The notes: a model not told the origin generated them from the sequence alone. 64,000 nucleotides of DNA from Pseudomonas migulae NBRC 103157 (GCF_002091715.1 NZ_BDAG01000006.1:124001-188000), one strand, 5' to 3'. Shown: positions 45,064-53,750, counted from the stretch's first letter. Made by a program: numbers and translations.

Positions 45064-45492
45064 TCAGCGATGTTTATTCCTGTGTTTATTCTTGTGTTTG
45101 TTTTTGTACCCGTTTCCGGAATGGGAACTGCCGCTGTCGGTGCCCAGGTTGTTGCCCACCGCGCCACCCGCTGCACCACCCAGGCCTGCGCCAATGGTAG
45201 AGCCGGTCGAACCGCCAAGGCTGTTACCAATCACCGAGCCACCCGCCGAGCCCAAACCACCACCGATGGCCGCTTCGGTGCGACTGCCTTTAGGCGCGCC
45301 AACCGCACTGCCCGCCGCCCCACCCACACCTGCGCCAATCGCTGCACCTGAGCTGCCGCCCATTTGCCGGCCGACCACGTCACCCAGCGCACCGCCAATA
45401 CCACCGCCAACAGCTGCGGTGCCATCACCGGCAGCCATCGCACCTTGAGCGACCAAAAGTCCCAGAAACAACGTGGACAATGTCAAACGCAT
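45064..45492 (-). CDS. Exported glycine-zipper protein (paralogue 1)
   Basis: A 142-residue protein with a signal peptide (MRLTLSTLFLGLLVAQGAMAAG) and a mature part of GxxxG glycine-zipper repeats (IGAGVGGAAGSAVGA, IGAGLGGAAGGAVG), which favour packing in or on a membrane. It ends with a tandem NKHKNKHRNKHR basic tail not found in its paralogue. Similar proteins are annotated as outer-membrane lipoprotein-like or YMGG proteins without known role. It is followed by an identical-type gene 191 bases upstream on the same strand, each with its own terminator. Confidence 0.82.
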   Translation of the reverse strand: MRLTLSTLFLGLLVAQGAMAAGDGTAAVGGGIGGALGDVVGRQMGGSSGAAIGAGVGGAAGSAVGAPKGSRTEAAIGGGLGSAGGSVIGNSLGGSTGSTIGAGLGGAAGGAVGNNLGTDSGSSHSGNGYKNKHKNKHRNKHR

Positions 45493-45637
45493 GATATGAA
45501 CCTCTAATTCCGCATCGGGGGAAAGGAACGCGCTGCGGATGGGGCGGAGTCTAGCACCTGTCCCCGTTGAATCCGCTCAGCGATGACGTTTGGACAGCTT
45601 AAGATGCGCTAGATGCGAAGAAGAAACAGCCAGATAC

Positions 45638-45666
45638 AAAAAGCCCGGCATCAAGCCGGGCTTTTT
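45638..45666 (-). terminator. Intrinsic terminator downstream of the second glycine-zipper gene
   Basis: AAAAAGCCCGGC-ATCAA-GCCGGGCTTTTT, symmetrical, 18 bases past the stop codon of the 45684-46055 gene. Confidence 0.85.
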
Positions 45667-45683
45667 GAGCGGATCGATCAGGA

Positions 45684-46055
45684 TCAGTGGCCCTTGTGGC
45701 CCTTGCCCAGGTTACTGCCAACGCCACCGCCCAACGCACCGCCCAGGCCTGCGCCGATGGTCGAACCGGTCTTGCCGCCCAGGCTGTTGCCGATTATCGA
45801 GCCGCCCGCAGCACCCACGCCGCCGCCGATGGCCGCTTTGGTGCGGCTGCCTTTGCGTGCTCCAACAGCGCTGCCGGCGGCGCCCGCGACACCGGCACCA
45901 ATCGCAGCGCCAGTGCTGCCGCCCATGCTTTGGCCGACCACATTACCCAGCGCGCCACCCAGACCGCCACCCAGCGCGGCCGTGCCGTCGCCGGCAGCCA
46001 TTGCACCTTGAGCAACCAAAAGCCCCAGAACCAGAGCGGGCAGTGTTAAACGCAT
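45684..46055 (-). CDS. Exported glycine-zipper protein (paralogue 2)
   Basis: A 123-residue protein nearly identical at its N-terminus to its neighbour (MRLTLPALVLGLLVAQGAMAAGDGTAALGGG): signal peptide followed by alternating glycine-zipper blocks. It has a short GKGHKGH tail instead of the long Lys-Asn-His tail. The pair clearly arose by tandem duplication; the intergenic sequences differ. Confidence 0.82.
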   Translation of the reverse strand: MRLTLPALVLGLLVAQGAMAAGDGTAALGGGLGGALGNVVGQSMGGSTGAAIGAGVAGAAGSAVGARKGSRTKAAIGGGVGAAGGSIIGNSLGGKTGSTIGAGLGGALGGGVGSNLGKGHKGH

Positions 46056-46202
46056 GACAAGAACCTCAAAAATAGGGGGAAATCAAAAAGGGTCGAGATT
46101 GAATGCTTTAGCGGCGAGAAAGTCCAGACACACAGCCCCAACCTCACCATTGGCGACGGTTGGACAACGTTTATGGAAAAGGTTTTATGACAGGCAAAAA
46201 AA

Positions 46203-46221
46203 AGCCCGCTGGGGAGACGGG
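46203..46221 (-). terminator. Second terminator-like hairpin with eight-T run, minus strand
   Basis: GCCCGTCTCCCCAGCGGGC on the minus strand followed by TTTTTTTT. It lies about 145 bases before the ATG of paralogue 2 and 107 bases after the terminator at 46329, with no gene between; a short transcript or a relic are possible. The rest of 46056-46365 shows no gene. Confidence 0.6.
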
Positions 46222-46328
46222 CCAGGTGTTGCTTTCTAACGGATGAGTTGAGACTACGTAAGACCTTGTGAAAACTTTGTGAAAAAACCGGACGAAAAAA
46301 CAGGCATCAGCAAAATCATTCAGGCATA

Positions 46329-46352
46329 AAAAACCCCGCTCGATGACGGGGT
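46329..46352 (-). terminator. Intrinsic terminator of the small CxxC protein gene
   Basis: AAAACCCCG-CTCGATGA-CGGGGT; on the minus strand the stem is followed by TTTTTTAT. Confidence 0.75.
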
Positions 46353-46365
46353 CTATTCATGGCAG

Positions 46366-46554
46366 CTACTTCCTGACCGGAGCCGCTACCTTGGGTAAAA
46401 ATTTAGCCTTCGGTCCCTGGCGCACCATCGTCTTCATCTTGCCGAGCTTGACCTTGTCGTCACCAAAGCCCGAGTCATAGTCTGTCTGGCCACACTGCAC
46501 GCAATTGTTGATCGGAAATTCAGCACCGTCGTCTTCGATATACGGATCAGTCAT
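46366..46554 (-). CDS. Small protein with a CxxC pair
   Basis: A 62-residue protein, MTDPYIEDDGAEFPINNC..., with one CVQCG pair (residues 18-22) and a basic Lys-rich C-terminal half. It could bind a metal through the Cys pair as a dimer. GAGAGGGGTG precedes the ATG at good spacing, and a terminator follows the stop codon, so it is likely expressed. No family is recognised. Confidence 0.68.
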   Translation of the reverse strand: MTDPYIEDDGAEFPINNCVQCGQTDYDSGFGDDKVKLGKMKTMVRQGPKAKFLPKVAAPVRK

Positions 46555-46732
46555 CTTTTCACCCCTCTCAAAAGCGGGATCGACACCGGCAAGCCCTATT
46601 TGCCTGAAACATATCGACCACCAAGCTTTTGAGACTAGTCGGTCACTACCGGACTTGTAATTCAGATTTCCCGATGCCCGACGAATGGCCCACCTCGCTT
46701 CCTACAAACCAACACATCAATTCGTACCGGAC

Positions 46733-47053
46733 TCACCTCAGTTTAACGGCTGTCCCGGTGACGAAAACCACCACCATCCCGCCCTTCCCGGCCGGCATGC
46801 TGATCTCATAATCAAGCCCCACCACAGCATCGGCCTGAATCGCACGCGCCCGTTCCTTGATCTCATCGGTCGCCTGAATCCGCGCTTCCTTCAACGCACG
46901 CTCCAATGTCTGAGAGCGCCCGCCGAAGAAGTCGCGCATCCCGGCGAACATGTCCCGAATAACGTTGACGCCCTGTACCGACTCGGCGCTGACGATGTCC
47001 AGGTAAGCCGTGATTTGCCGACCTTCGATGGCGTGGGTTGTGGTGGTGATCAT
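46733..47053 (-). CDS. YbjQ/UPF0145-family protein
   Basis: A 106-residue protein of the YbjQ (UPF0145, heavy-metal-binding-like) family: ITTTTHAIEGRQITAYLDIVSAES near the N-terminus and ARAIQADAVVGLDYEI near residue 80. Members form pentameric rings; their role is not known. ATG 47053 (MITTTTHAIEG) is preceded by AAAGGAAA; the frame extends upstream without conservation. Confidence 0.88.
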   Translation of the reverse strand: MITTTTHAIEGRQITAYLDIVSAESVQGVNVIRDMFAGMRDFFGGRSQTLERALKEARIQATDEIKERARAIQADAVVGLDYEISMPAGKGGMVVVFVTGTAVKLR

Positions 47054-47081
47054 GGGATTTCCTTTTTCAGGGCCTTGGGAC

Positions 47082-47456
47082 TCAAGGCAACCGGGATAAA
47101 TAGAGAGCCAGCGCATCAAACGCCGGCAACGTAACGGGATCGTTGGCCGAGTTGCTGGCAACGGGATGGGAAGCGTACCGAACAATCACCACCTCGGCCG
47201 CTGGGTCGACATAGATGCGCTGCCCATGAACGCCCCGCGCCATGAACGCCCCGCCCGTCTTGTCCGTCACCCACCACATCGACCGGTAACTCCAGCCTTT
47301 CAACAAATCGTAACCGGCCTTGGCAAAGGCTTGCTTGTTACCGCCACGACGGATGTCATCGACCACCGTTTTGGGCACGATCTGTTGGCCATTGAACCGA
47401 CCGTCGTTGCGCAGCATCTCGCCAAACAAACGACCCAAAAAACAGTTCACATTCCC
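47082..47456 (-). pseudogene. C-terminal remnant of a serine hydrolase (beta-lactamase class C / NylB-like)
   Basis: About 125 codons resemble only the C-terminal third of 6-aminohexanoate-dimer hydrolase/beta-lactamase-fold enzymes (FGEMLRNDGRFNGQQIVP...YRSMWWVTDKTGGAFMARG...GQRIYVDP). The SxxK nucleophile and YxN parts are missing. No start codon with an RBS is present: only GTG 47450, in a frame open to 47481. The remnant abuts an 11-base tandem repeat (TTCCCATATCG twice, 47452-47473) and the tRNA-Ser terminator. The internal segment (NCFLGRLFGEM) also looks shortened relative to the family. Confidence 0.8.
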
Positions 47457-47473
47457 ATATCGTTCCCATATCG
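47452..47473. repeat. 11-bp tandem repeat at the truncated end of the pseudogene
   Basis: TTCCCATATCG occurs twice head to tail, exactly where homology to the serine hydrolase stops and the tRNA terminator region begins. Confidence 0.85.
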
Positions 47474-47489
47474 CCCTTTTTCAGACGCC

Positions 47490-47536
47490 AAAAACCACAA
47501 ACCCCCGACTTTCTCTAGGAAAATCAGGGGTTTGTG
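47490..47536 (-). terminator. tRNA-Ser terminator
   Basis: CACAAACCCC (47496-47505... on the plus strand) pairs with GGGGTTTGTG (47527-47536) around a 21-base loop; on the minus strand the stem is followed by GGTTTTTGG. Confidence 0.8.
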
Positions 47537-47547
47537 TTTTACAAATT

Positions 47548-47637
47548 TGGCGGTGAAGGAGAGATTCGAACTCTCGATACAATTTCTTGTATACACACTT
47601 TCCAGGCGTGCTCCTTAAGCCACTCGGACACTTCACC
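47548..47637 (-). tRNA. tRNA-Ser (anticodon GGA)
   Basis: A 90-base class II tRNA including an encoded CCA. The acceptor stem GGTGAAG/CTTCACC, D arm with GAGTGGCTTAAGGAGC, anticodon stem-loop with CTGGAAA (GGA), a long variable arm (TATACAAGAAATTGTAT), and the T arm with GTTCGAATC are all as in serine tRNAs. It is transcribed on the minus strand and flanked by a terminator and a decayed gene. Confidence 0.97.
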
Positions 47638-47675
47638 GTATCTCGTCAAACATGTTCTGTCTGTCGAGGCGCGCT

Positions 47676-47704
47676 AATGTAGTCGAAAGCTTTTCTGATG
47701 GCAA
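47676..47704 (-). promoter_or_regulatory. Sigma70 promoter of tRNA-Ser
   Basis: On the minus strand TTGCCA (47704-47699) and TACATT (47681-47676) are separated by 17 bases, followed by a GC-rich discriminator (AGCGCGCC), typical for stringently controlled stable RNA. Confidence 0.65.
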
Positions 47705-47947
47705 ACTTTTTTTGCAGAATTTTCATGCGGTTAGCGATTTAGACGTTCTGCGGGTTTCGGAGTATGGCAAACCTGCCAATCTCCGGCTTCGCGCCCTCGC
47801 CTCTATATAGAAGGGAATACACGGTGGGTGTGGTGGGTCGGGCTTGCCCGAAGGGGAAAAGTGTGACTGGCGGGTCAGTCACGGCGCTTTACCTGGCCGG
47901 CGGCGGTGGGTAACGTCTGCCTCAACTTTCATACAAGGAATAGCGTC

Positions 47948-48637
47948 ATGAGTGAGTTGATTTCCTACCACCTCGAAGACGGAATCGCGACCCTGACTTT
48001 GAGCAACGGCAAGGTCAATGCCATCTCCCCGGACGTGATTGCTGCGTTTAACGCTGCGCTGGATCAGGCGGTGACTGATCGTGCAGTGGTGATCATTACC
48101 GGTACGCCCGGGATTCTGTCGGGCGGTTATGACTTGAAAGTGATGACTGCCGGTCCCAAAGAAGCCGTGTCGCTGGTGACGTCCGGTTCGACTCTGGCCC
48201 GTCGCCTGCTGTCGCACCCGTTTCCGGTGATCGTTGCATGCCCGGGTCACGCGGTGGCCAAGGGTGCGTTCCTGTTGTTGTCGGCGGATTACCGCATCGG
48301 TGTCGACGGCCCGTTCAGCATTGGCCTGAACGAAGTGCAGATCGGCATGACCATGCACCATGCCGGTATCGAGCTCGCGCGTGATCGTCTGCGCAAATCG
48401 GCATTCCACCGGTCGGTGATCAATGGCGAGATGTTCAATCCGCAGAGCGCCGTGGATGCAGGCTTCCTTGACGTGGTGGTATCGGCCGAAGAGTTGCAGG
48501 GCGCAGCCCTGGCGGCGGCTCGTCAACTGAAGAAGATCAACATGACTGCGCACAAGAACACCAAGCTGAAAGTGCGCAAGGCGCTGCTGGAAACACTGGA
48601 TAACGCGATCATCCTGGATCAGGAACACATGGGTTAA
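47948..48637 (+). CDS. Crotonase/enoyl-CoA hydratase-like protein
   Basis: A 229-residue crotonase-fold protein: oxyanion-hole segments (GILSGGYDLKVM, near 55-66; CPGHAVAKGAFLLLSADYRIG, near 98-118). Of the two catalytic glutamates of enoyl-CoA hydratase, the second (Glu129, LNEVQIG) is retained, but the first is Phe108 (KGAFLL instead of GGCEL). So simple hydratase activity is doubtful; isomerase, thioesterase or other crotonase chemistry is possible. AAGGAA precedes ATG 47948. It stands alone, ending with a good terminator. Confidence 0.88.
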   Translation: MSELISYHLEDGIATLTLSNGKVNAISPDVIAAFNAALDQAVTDRAVVIITGTPGILSGGYDLKVMTAGPKEAVSLVTSGSTLARRLLSHPFPVIVACPGHAVAKGAFLLLSADYRIGVDGPFSIGLNEVQIGMTMHHAGIELARDRLRKSAFHRSVINGEMFNPQSAVDAGFLDVVVSAEELQGAALAAARQLKKINMTAHKNTKLKVRKALLETLDNAIILDQEHMG

Positions 48638-48656
48638 GCCCAAACGCGCGCCACTG

Positions 48657-48685
48657 AAAGCCCGACCGTCGTGTCGGGCTTTTTC
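48657..48685 (+). terminator. Intrinsic terminator after the crotonase gene
   Basis: AAAGCCCGAC-CGTC-GTGTCGGGCTTTTT, 20 bases past the stop. Confidence 0.9.
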
Positions 48686-48850
48686 GTATAGGCTCTGTTG
48701 AAAAGCCTGCAACTGCTCTAGAACACGTCTGACCAACAAGTCGGAAACATGCGCTCAAACATCGGCTATCTCCTACCTCTATAGCGGCAATTGCCGAAAA
48801 CAGTGCACATCCGTACACTGCGCCACCTTTTGTCCCGGTGGGGCCTGTAA

Positions 48851-49573
48851 ATGCTGTTCGTGTTTCGCATGTTATTGATGGGCCTGCATTTTGTCCTGGC
48901 CGGTGTGCTGGGGGTGATCCTGGGCCTGTGTCGGCCGTTCAATCCGGACAACAGCCGTTTGTGCGCACGTCTGTATGCGTGGCCGGCGATGTGTATTTTG
49001 CGTTTGCGGGTGAAGGCAGAAGTCGGTCCGTTGATGAACAAGCCTGACAGCTGCGTGATCATCGCCAACCACCAGTCCAACTATGACCTGTTTGTGTTCG
49101 GCAACGTGGTGCCCCGCCGCACCGTGTGCATCGGCAAGAAGAGCCTGAAGTGGGTGCCGTTGTTCGGCCAGTTGTTCTGGCTGGCCGGCAATGTGTTGAT
49201 CGACCGTGGCAATGCACACAAGGCGCGCCAGTCCATGCTGACCACGACGCGCACCTTGCAGCATGAGGACACCTCGATCTGGGTATTCCCGGAAGGCACG
49301 CGCAACCTCGGCGAAGAACTGTTGCCGTTCAAGAAAGGCGCGTTCCAGATGGCGATCGCAGCCGGCGTGCCGATCGTCCCGGTGTGTGTGAGCAGTTACG
49401 TCAAACACATGCGATTGAACCGCTGGCGCAGTGGGAAAATTCTGATCCGTTCACTGCCGGCCATTCCAACCGCCGGACTGAGCCTGGACGACATGCCCCT
49501 GCTGATCGCCCAGTGCCGCGAGCAGATGCGCGAGTGCATCGCCTCGATGGATCGGCAACTGCAAGCCGCATGA
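48851..49573 (+). CDS. plsC: 1-acyl-sn-glycerol-3-phosphate acyltransferase
   Basis: A 240-residue membrane-associated LPLAT acyltransferase that makes phosphatidic acid from lysophosphatidic acid. It has an N-terminal hydrophobic segment (residues 4-27) and the catalytic motif NHQSNYD (73-79, His74 and Asp79). The acceptor-binding FPEGTR (146-151) and a later VPIVPV follow. Pseudomonads have several PlsC paralogues, and this may not be the essential one. It ends with a terminator (49578-49604). Confidence 0.93.
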   Translation: MLFVFRMLLMGLHFVLAGVLGVILGLCRPFNPDNSRLCARLYAWPAMCILRLRVKAEVGPLMNKPDSCVIIANHQSNYDLFVFGNVVPRRTVCIGKKSLKWVPLFGQLFWLAGNVLIDRGNAHKARQSMLTTTRTLQHEDTSIWVFPEGTRNLGEELLPFKKGAFQMAIAAGVPIVPVCVSSYVKHMRLNRWRSGKILIRSLPAIPTAGLSLDDMPLLIAQCREQMRECIASMDRQLQAA

Positions 49574-49577
49574 AACG

Positions 49578-49604
49578 AAACCCGCCCTGTGCGGGTTTTC
49601 TTTT
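49578..49604 (+). terminator. Intrinsic terminator after plsC
   Basis: AAACCCGC-CCTGT-GCGGGTTTTCTTTT, immediately after the stop. Confidence 0.88.
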
Positions 49605-49714
49605 GCTTGCGAGCCTGTGTCTTCGAACTCCGCAGATTTCACTGACTCTCAAGCAGCAGACAAGGCTAAGCTGAACACTGCCTGCCACCTGCAAATAAGA
49701 AGTGAAGCTGAATC

Positions 49715-50686
49715 ATGGGTAGAGTTGTTGCTGCTGCGGTTTATAGCGCCGGTAAAAAAGTCACCAATATTACCCTCGACGAAGGCGCTGCCTGGGCTGC
49801 AAAACCTGGCCACTTTGTCTGGATCGGCCTTGAAGAGCCGAATGCCCAGGAGCTGTTCAACCTGCAACGCCAGTTCAACCTGCACGAACTGGCCATTGAA
49901 GACGCCCTGGAAAAACACAGTCGACCGAAACTGGAAACCTTCGGTGATGCTCTGTTTATCGTCACGTATTCGCCTATACGAAACGAAGGCCGACTGGAAT
50001 TCATCGAGACTCATATCTTTGCCGGCAATGGCTACATCATTACTGCGCGCAACGGCCACTCGGCGTCCTACGCCCTTGTCCGACAGCGTTGTGAGGCGCG
50101 TCCGCTGTTGCTGGAGCACGGGGAAGATTTCGTACTCTATGCCATCCTCGACTTCGTGATTGAAAACTACCAGCCGATGGGCGAAGCGATCCATGCAGAG
50201 ATCGATGAGCTGGAACGTAACGTGCTGTGCAGCGCACTGAATGAACATGACATCCAAAAGCTTCATGGCCTGCGCCGAGACGTACTGCGCTTGCGTCGTT
50301 ATGCGGCGCCGATGGTGGAGATCGGTGAAGAACTGCAGAAACTGAGCTTTCCGTTTATCGACAAGAACATGCGCCCTTACTTTCGCGATGTGCAGATTCA
50401 TGTGACACGGCAGTTGGAAGACCTGACAACCCTGGCGGATATCGCCAGCCAGACGATTGAAGTCGGGGTGTTGCTGGAGGCGTCAAGACAGAGCGTGGTG
50501 CAACGCAAGTTTGCGGCGTGGGCGGCGATACTGGCGTTCCCGACAGCGGTGGCCGGAATCTACGGGATGAACTTCGAGGACATGCCTGAGCTGACCTGGC
50601 ATTACGGGTATTTCGCGGTGTTGGGCTTTATCACGGTGGGGTGTGTGGGTTTGTGGGCGAGTTTCAAGAAGTCGGGGTGGTTGTAG
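49715..50686 (+). CDS. corA: Magnesium/cobalt transporter CorA
   Basis: A 323-residue CorA channel of the inner membrane. A cytoplasmic N-terminal domain of about 250 residues (beta sheet and long stalk helix; AALNEHD and LHGLRRDVLRLRRY) precedes two membrane helices, with the pore signature YGMNFEDMPE near residues 282-291. It pentamerises to pass Mg2+. Unlike the CmaX protein at 11.2 kb, it has the classical GMN motif. It stands alone. Confidence 0.95.
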   Translation: MGRVVAAAVYSAGKKVTNITLDEGAAWAAKPGHFVWIGLEEPNAQELFNLQRQFNLHELAIEDALEKHSRPKLETFGDALFIVTYSPIRNEGRLEFIETHIFAGNGYIITARNGHSASYALVRQRCEARPLLLEHGEDFVLYAILDFVIENYQPMGEAIHAEIDELERNVLCSALNEHDIQKLHGLRRDVLRLRRYAAPMVEIGEELQKLSFPFIDKNMRPYFRDVQIHVTRQLEDLTTLADIASQTIEVGVLLEASRQSVVQRKFAAWAAILAFPTAVAGIYGMNFEDMPELTWHYGYFAVLGFITVGCVGLWASFKKSGWL

Positions 50687-50746
50687 CCGATACCGGGGCG
50701 TCTGGAAATTCGCGGGCGATCCGACTTGCCCGCGAAGCTCTTAGCG

Positions 50747-51469
50747 TTAAACAGTTTCTGGCTTATGCGCCACAAACCGCATCATCCACTCCGCAACGGT
50801 AGTGCCGTGATGCTCATGTTCAAGGCTCGCCATGCCTTTCGAATAAATCTGCTCGCCCAGCACTTCCTGACGAATATCCAGCAACGCCCGCGAATAATCG
50901 TGAATGAACTCCGGATGCCCCTGGAAGCACAGCACCTGATCGTTGATGTGGTACGCGGCGAACGGGCAGAAATCGCTGGACGCGATAACCGTGGCGTTTT
51001 CCGGTAGCGACGTCACCTGGTCCTGGTGACTGATCAACAACGTCAGCTCTTCGCGCACCGGGCTCATCCATGGCGCCTTGGCCGCCAGTTTGTAGCTGTG
51101 CGTGCCGACGCCCCAGCCCTGGGTCGCGCGCTCGCTCTTGCCGCCCAGCAGCAACGCCAGTAACTGATGGCCGAAGCACACGCCCAGCAGTTTGTCGCCG
51201 CGTTCGTAACGGGTCAGCAGGTAAGCCCGGAGGGTTTCGATCCATGGGTCGGTGCCGAAGGAGTCGGCCTTGCTGCCCGTGACGAGATAAGCGTCAAAAA
51301 CCTCATCATCGCTCGGGTATTCGCCCTGCATCACGTTGTAGACGGAGAACTCGGCCGCGATGGGTTGCTGCGAAAACAGACGCTGGAACATCTGCCCGTA
51401 ACCCTGATATTGATCGACCAGTTCCGGACGCAGGATGTCGGTTTCCAGAATGCAGATGCGTAACGACAT
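50747..51469 (-). CDS. Class I glutamine amidotransferase-like protein
   Basis: A 240-residue GATase-1 protein. The nucleophile elbow GVCFGHQ (96-102, Cys98) and the His/Glu pair GHPE (184-187, His185 and Glu187) are intact. No synthase partner domain is present. Homologues act on gamma-glutamyl compounds or are guanosine monophosphate synthase-like (YxxE); specificity is unknown. ATG 51469 fits the family N-terminus (MSLRICILETD). It lies downstream of the FadB-like gene on the same strand. Confidence 0.9.
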   Translation of the reverse strand: MSLRICILETDILRPELVDQYQGYGQMFQRLFSQQPIAAEFSVYNVMQGEYPSDDEVFDAYLVTGSKADSFGTDPWIETLRAYLLTRYERGDKLLGVCFGHQLLALLLGGKSERATQGWGVGTHSYKLAAKAPWMSPVREELTLLISHQDQVTSLPENATVIASSDFCPFAAYHINDQVLCFQGHPEFIHDYSRALLDIRQEVLGEQIYSKGMASLEHEHHGTTVAEWMMRFVAHKPETV

Positions 51470-51564
51470 AAAAAATACCTGACACGTGATGGGAATAATG
51501 CACACCCCAGAGCCTGCCTCGAAACAGGGTGACAAGGCAAGCCCCGGAGTGCGTCATCGGTCCC

Positions 51565-53709
51565 TTAAAACACCTCCCCTTTGGCGGCTTTTTGCAACAG
51601 CAGCGCCGGTGGTGCGAACCGTTCGCCGTACTGTTCGGCAAGGTATTGCGCGCGGGCAACGAAATCCTTCACGCCGTACTGGTTGATGAACTGCAGCGCG
51701 CCACCGGTCCAGGCCGCAAAACCGATACCGAAGATCGACCCGACGTTGGCGTCCGCCGTCGAGGTCAGCACGCCCTCCTCCACACAGCGCACCGTTTCGA
51801 TGGCTTGTACGAACAGCAAGCGGTCACGCACATCCTTCGGCGAAATCTGCCCATCAGCTTTTTCGAAGCGGGTTTTCAGCTCCGGCCACAAATGCTTCTG
51901 GCCACCGGCCGGGTACTCGTAGAAACCACCGCCCGCGGCTTTGCCCGGACGCTTGTATTCGTTGAGCAGCAAGTCAATCACCGCAAAGGCCGGGTGCTCA
52001 ATCAACGGTTTCCCTTCCGCTTGCAGGTCTTTGGCGGTTTGCTGGCGGATATGGCTCATGAGGCTGAGGGAAACTTCGTCGGAGATCGCCAGAGGCCCGA
52101 TCGGCATGCCGGCCTTGCGGGCTTCGGTCTCGATCATCGCTGCGCTTACGCCTTCGCCGAGCATGGCGATGCCTTCGTTGGTGAAGGTGCCGAACACCCG
52201 AGAAGTGAAGAAGCCGCGGCTGTCGTTGACCACAATCGGCGTTTTCTTGATTTGCAGTACGAAATCGAACCCGCGGGCCAGGGTTTCGTCGCTGGTGTGG
52301 GCACCTTTGATGATTTCCACCAAGGGCATTTTTTCCACGGGGCTGAAGAAGTGCAGGCCGATGAATTTGCTCTGATCCGGTACGGCGGTGGCGAGACCGC
52401 TGATTGGCAAGGTCGAGGTGTTGGAAGCGATCACCGCGTCAGGGCCAACGATGAGTTGTGCGGCGGAAGAGACTTTGGCTTTGAGTTCACGGTCTTCGAA
52501 AACGGCTTCAATGATCAGATCGCAGCCGGCCAGATCGGCATCCTTTTCAGTGGTTTTAATTCGCGCCAGCACTGCATCGCGCTGCTCGGCGCTCAACTGG
52601 CCGCGGGCAACTTTCTTGTCCAGCAACGCCGCCGAATGAGCCTTGCCTTTCTCCGCAGCCGCGAGGCTGATGTCCTTGAGCACCACTTCGATGCCCGCCG
52701 ATGCGCTGACAAAAGCAATCCCGGCGCCCATCATCCCGGCGCCCAGGACACCCACGCGACGCGTGACATAAGGTGCAAACCCTTGAGGTCGCGAGCCGCC
52801 CGCATTGATCTCGTTGAGCTGGAACCAGAAAGTGCCGATCAGATTTTTCGAGATCTGTCCGGTGGTCAGTTCGGTGAAGTAACGGGTTTCGATCAGGTGC
52901 GCGGTATCGAAATCCACTTGCGCACCTTCAACTGCGGCGCACAGGATTTTCTCCGGCGCGGGCAGGCAGCCCTGGGTTTTGGTGCGCAGGATCGACGGCG
53001 CTATCGCCAGCATCTGCGCAACTTTTGGATTCGATGGCGTACCGCCCGGTATCTGATAGCCCTTGACGTCCCAGCGCTGTACAGCCACTGGATTGGCGAT
53101 GATCCAGGCTCGAGCCTTGGCCAGGAGCTCATCGCTATTGGCTGCCAGTTCATCGATCAGACCCGCCTGCAAGGCTTGCTGCGGGCGGACCTTCTTGCCT
53201 TCAAGCAGATACGGCAAGGCTTTTTCCAGACCGAGCATGCGCACCATGCGCACCACCCCGCCGCCGCCCGGCAACAGGCCGAGGGTGACTTCCGGCAAGC
53301 CGAGCTGCACCGATGAATTGTCCAACGCCACGCGGTGATGGCACGCCAGGCAGATTTCCCAGCCTCCGCCCAGCGCCGCGCCGTTGATCGCGGCGACCAC
53401 CGGTTTACCCAGGGTCTCAAGGGTGCGTAATTGGCCCTTCAGCGTCAGCACCATGTCATAGAACGCTTTGGCTTCGGGTTTGCCGACCTTGATCAGTTCA
53501 TTGAGGTCGCCGCCGGCGAAGAAGGTTTTCTTGGCCGAGGTGATGATGACACCGGCGATGCTTTCTTTTTCGGCAACCAAACGGGCAACGCAGGCAGCCA
53601 TGGCCTCGCGGTAGTCCGCATTCATGGTGTTGGCGCTCTGGCCCGGCATGTCAATGGTCAGGACGACGATCTGGTCCTGCCCTTTTTCGTAACGAATGGC
53701 TTCGGTCAT
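51565..53709 (-). CDS. FadB/FadJ-type multifunctional beta-oxidation protein
   Basis: A 714-residue fusion. Residues about 1-190 are an enoyl-CoA hydratase (GAALGGGWEICLA with Glu118; LGLPEVTLGLLPGGGG with Glu140, both catalytic glutamates present). Residues about 315-500 are the NAD-binding domain of 3-hydroxyacyl-CoA dehydrogenase (GVLGAGMMGAGIA), and 3HCDH C-terminal domains end the protein. It catalyses hydration and NAD-dependent dehydrogenation of enoyl-CoAs in beta-oxidation. A thiolase gene lies 41 bases upstream on the same strand, so the two form a complete degradation module. It is not the canonical fadBA pair by gene order. Confidence 0.93.
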   Translation of the reverse strand: MTEAIRYEKGQDQIVVLTIDMPGQSANTMNADYREAMAACVARLVAEKESIAGVIITSAKKTFFAGGDLNELIKVGKPEAKAFYDMVLTLKGQLRTLETLGKPVVAAINGAALGGGWEICLACHHRVALDNSSVQLGLPEVTLGLLPGGGGVVRMVRMLGLEKALPYLLEGKKVRPQQALQAGLIDELAANSDELLAKARAWIIANPVAVQRWDVKGYQIPGGTPSNPKVAQMLAIAPSILRTKTQGCLPAPEKILCAAVEGAQVDFDTAHLIETRYFTELTTGQISKNLIGTFWFQLNEINAGGSRPQGFAPYVTRRVGVLGAGMMGAGIAFVSASAGIEVVLKDISLAAAEKGKAHSAALLDKKVARGQLSAEQRDAVLARIKTTEKDADLAGCDLIIEAVFEDRELKAKVSSAAQLIVGPDAVIASNTSTLPISGLATAVPDQSKFIGLHFFSPVEKMPLVEIIKGAHTSDETLARGFDFVLQIKKTPIVVNDSRGFFTSRVFGTFTNEGIAMLGEGVSAAMIETEARKAGMPIGPLAISDEVSLSLMSHIRQQTAKDLQAEGKPLIEHPAFAVIDLLLNEYKRPGKAAGGGFYEYPAGGQKHLWPELKTRFEKADGQISPKDVRDRLLFVQAIETVRCVEEGVLTSTADANVGSIFGIGFAAWTGGALQFINQYGVKDFVARAQYLAEQYGERFAPPALLLQKAAKGEVF

Positions 53710-53750
53710 GGCTCTTTACCTTAAGAATCAGTTTCCTAAAAATCGGGGGC

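Noticed and set aside
45000..45492. Short repeats in the glycine-zipper tail as a CRISPR array
   Set aside because: Units are shorter than 15 bases, lie within a coding frame and have no spacers.
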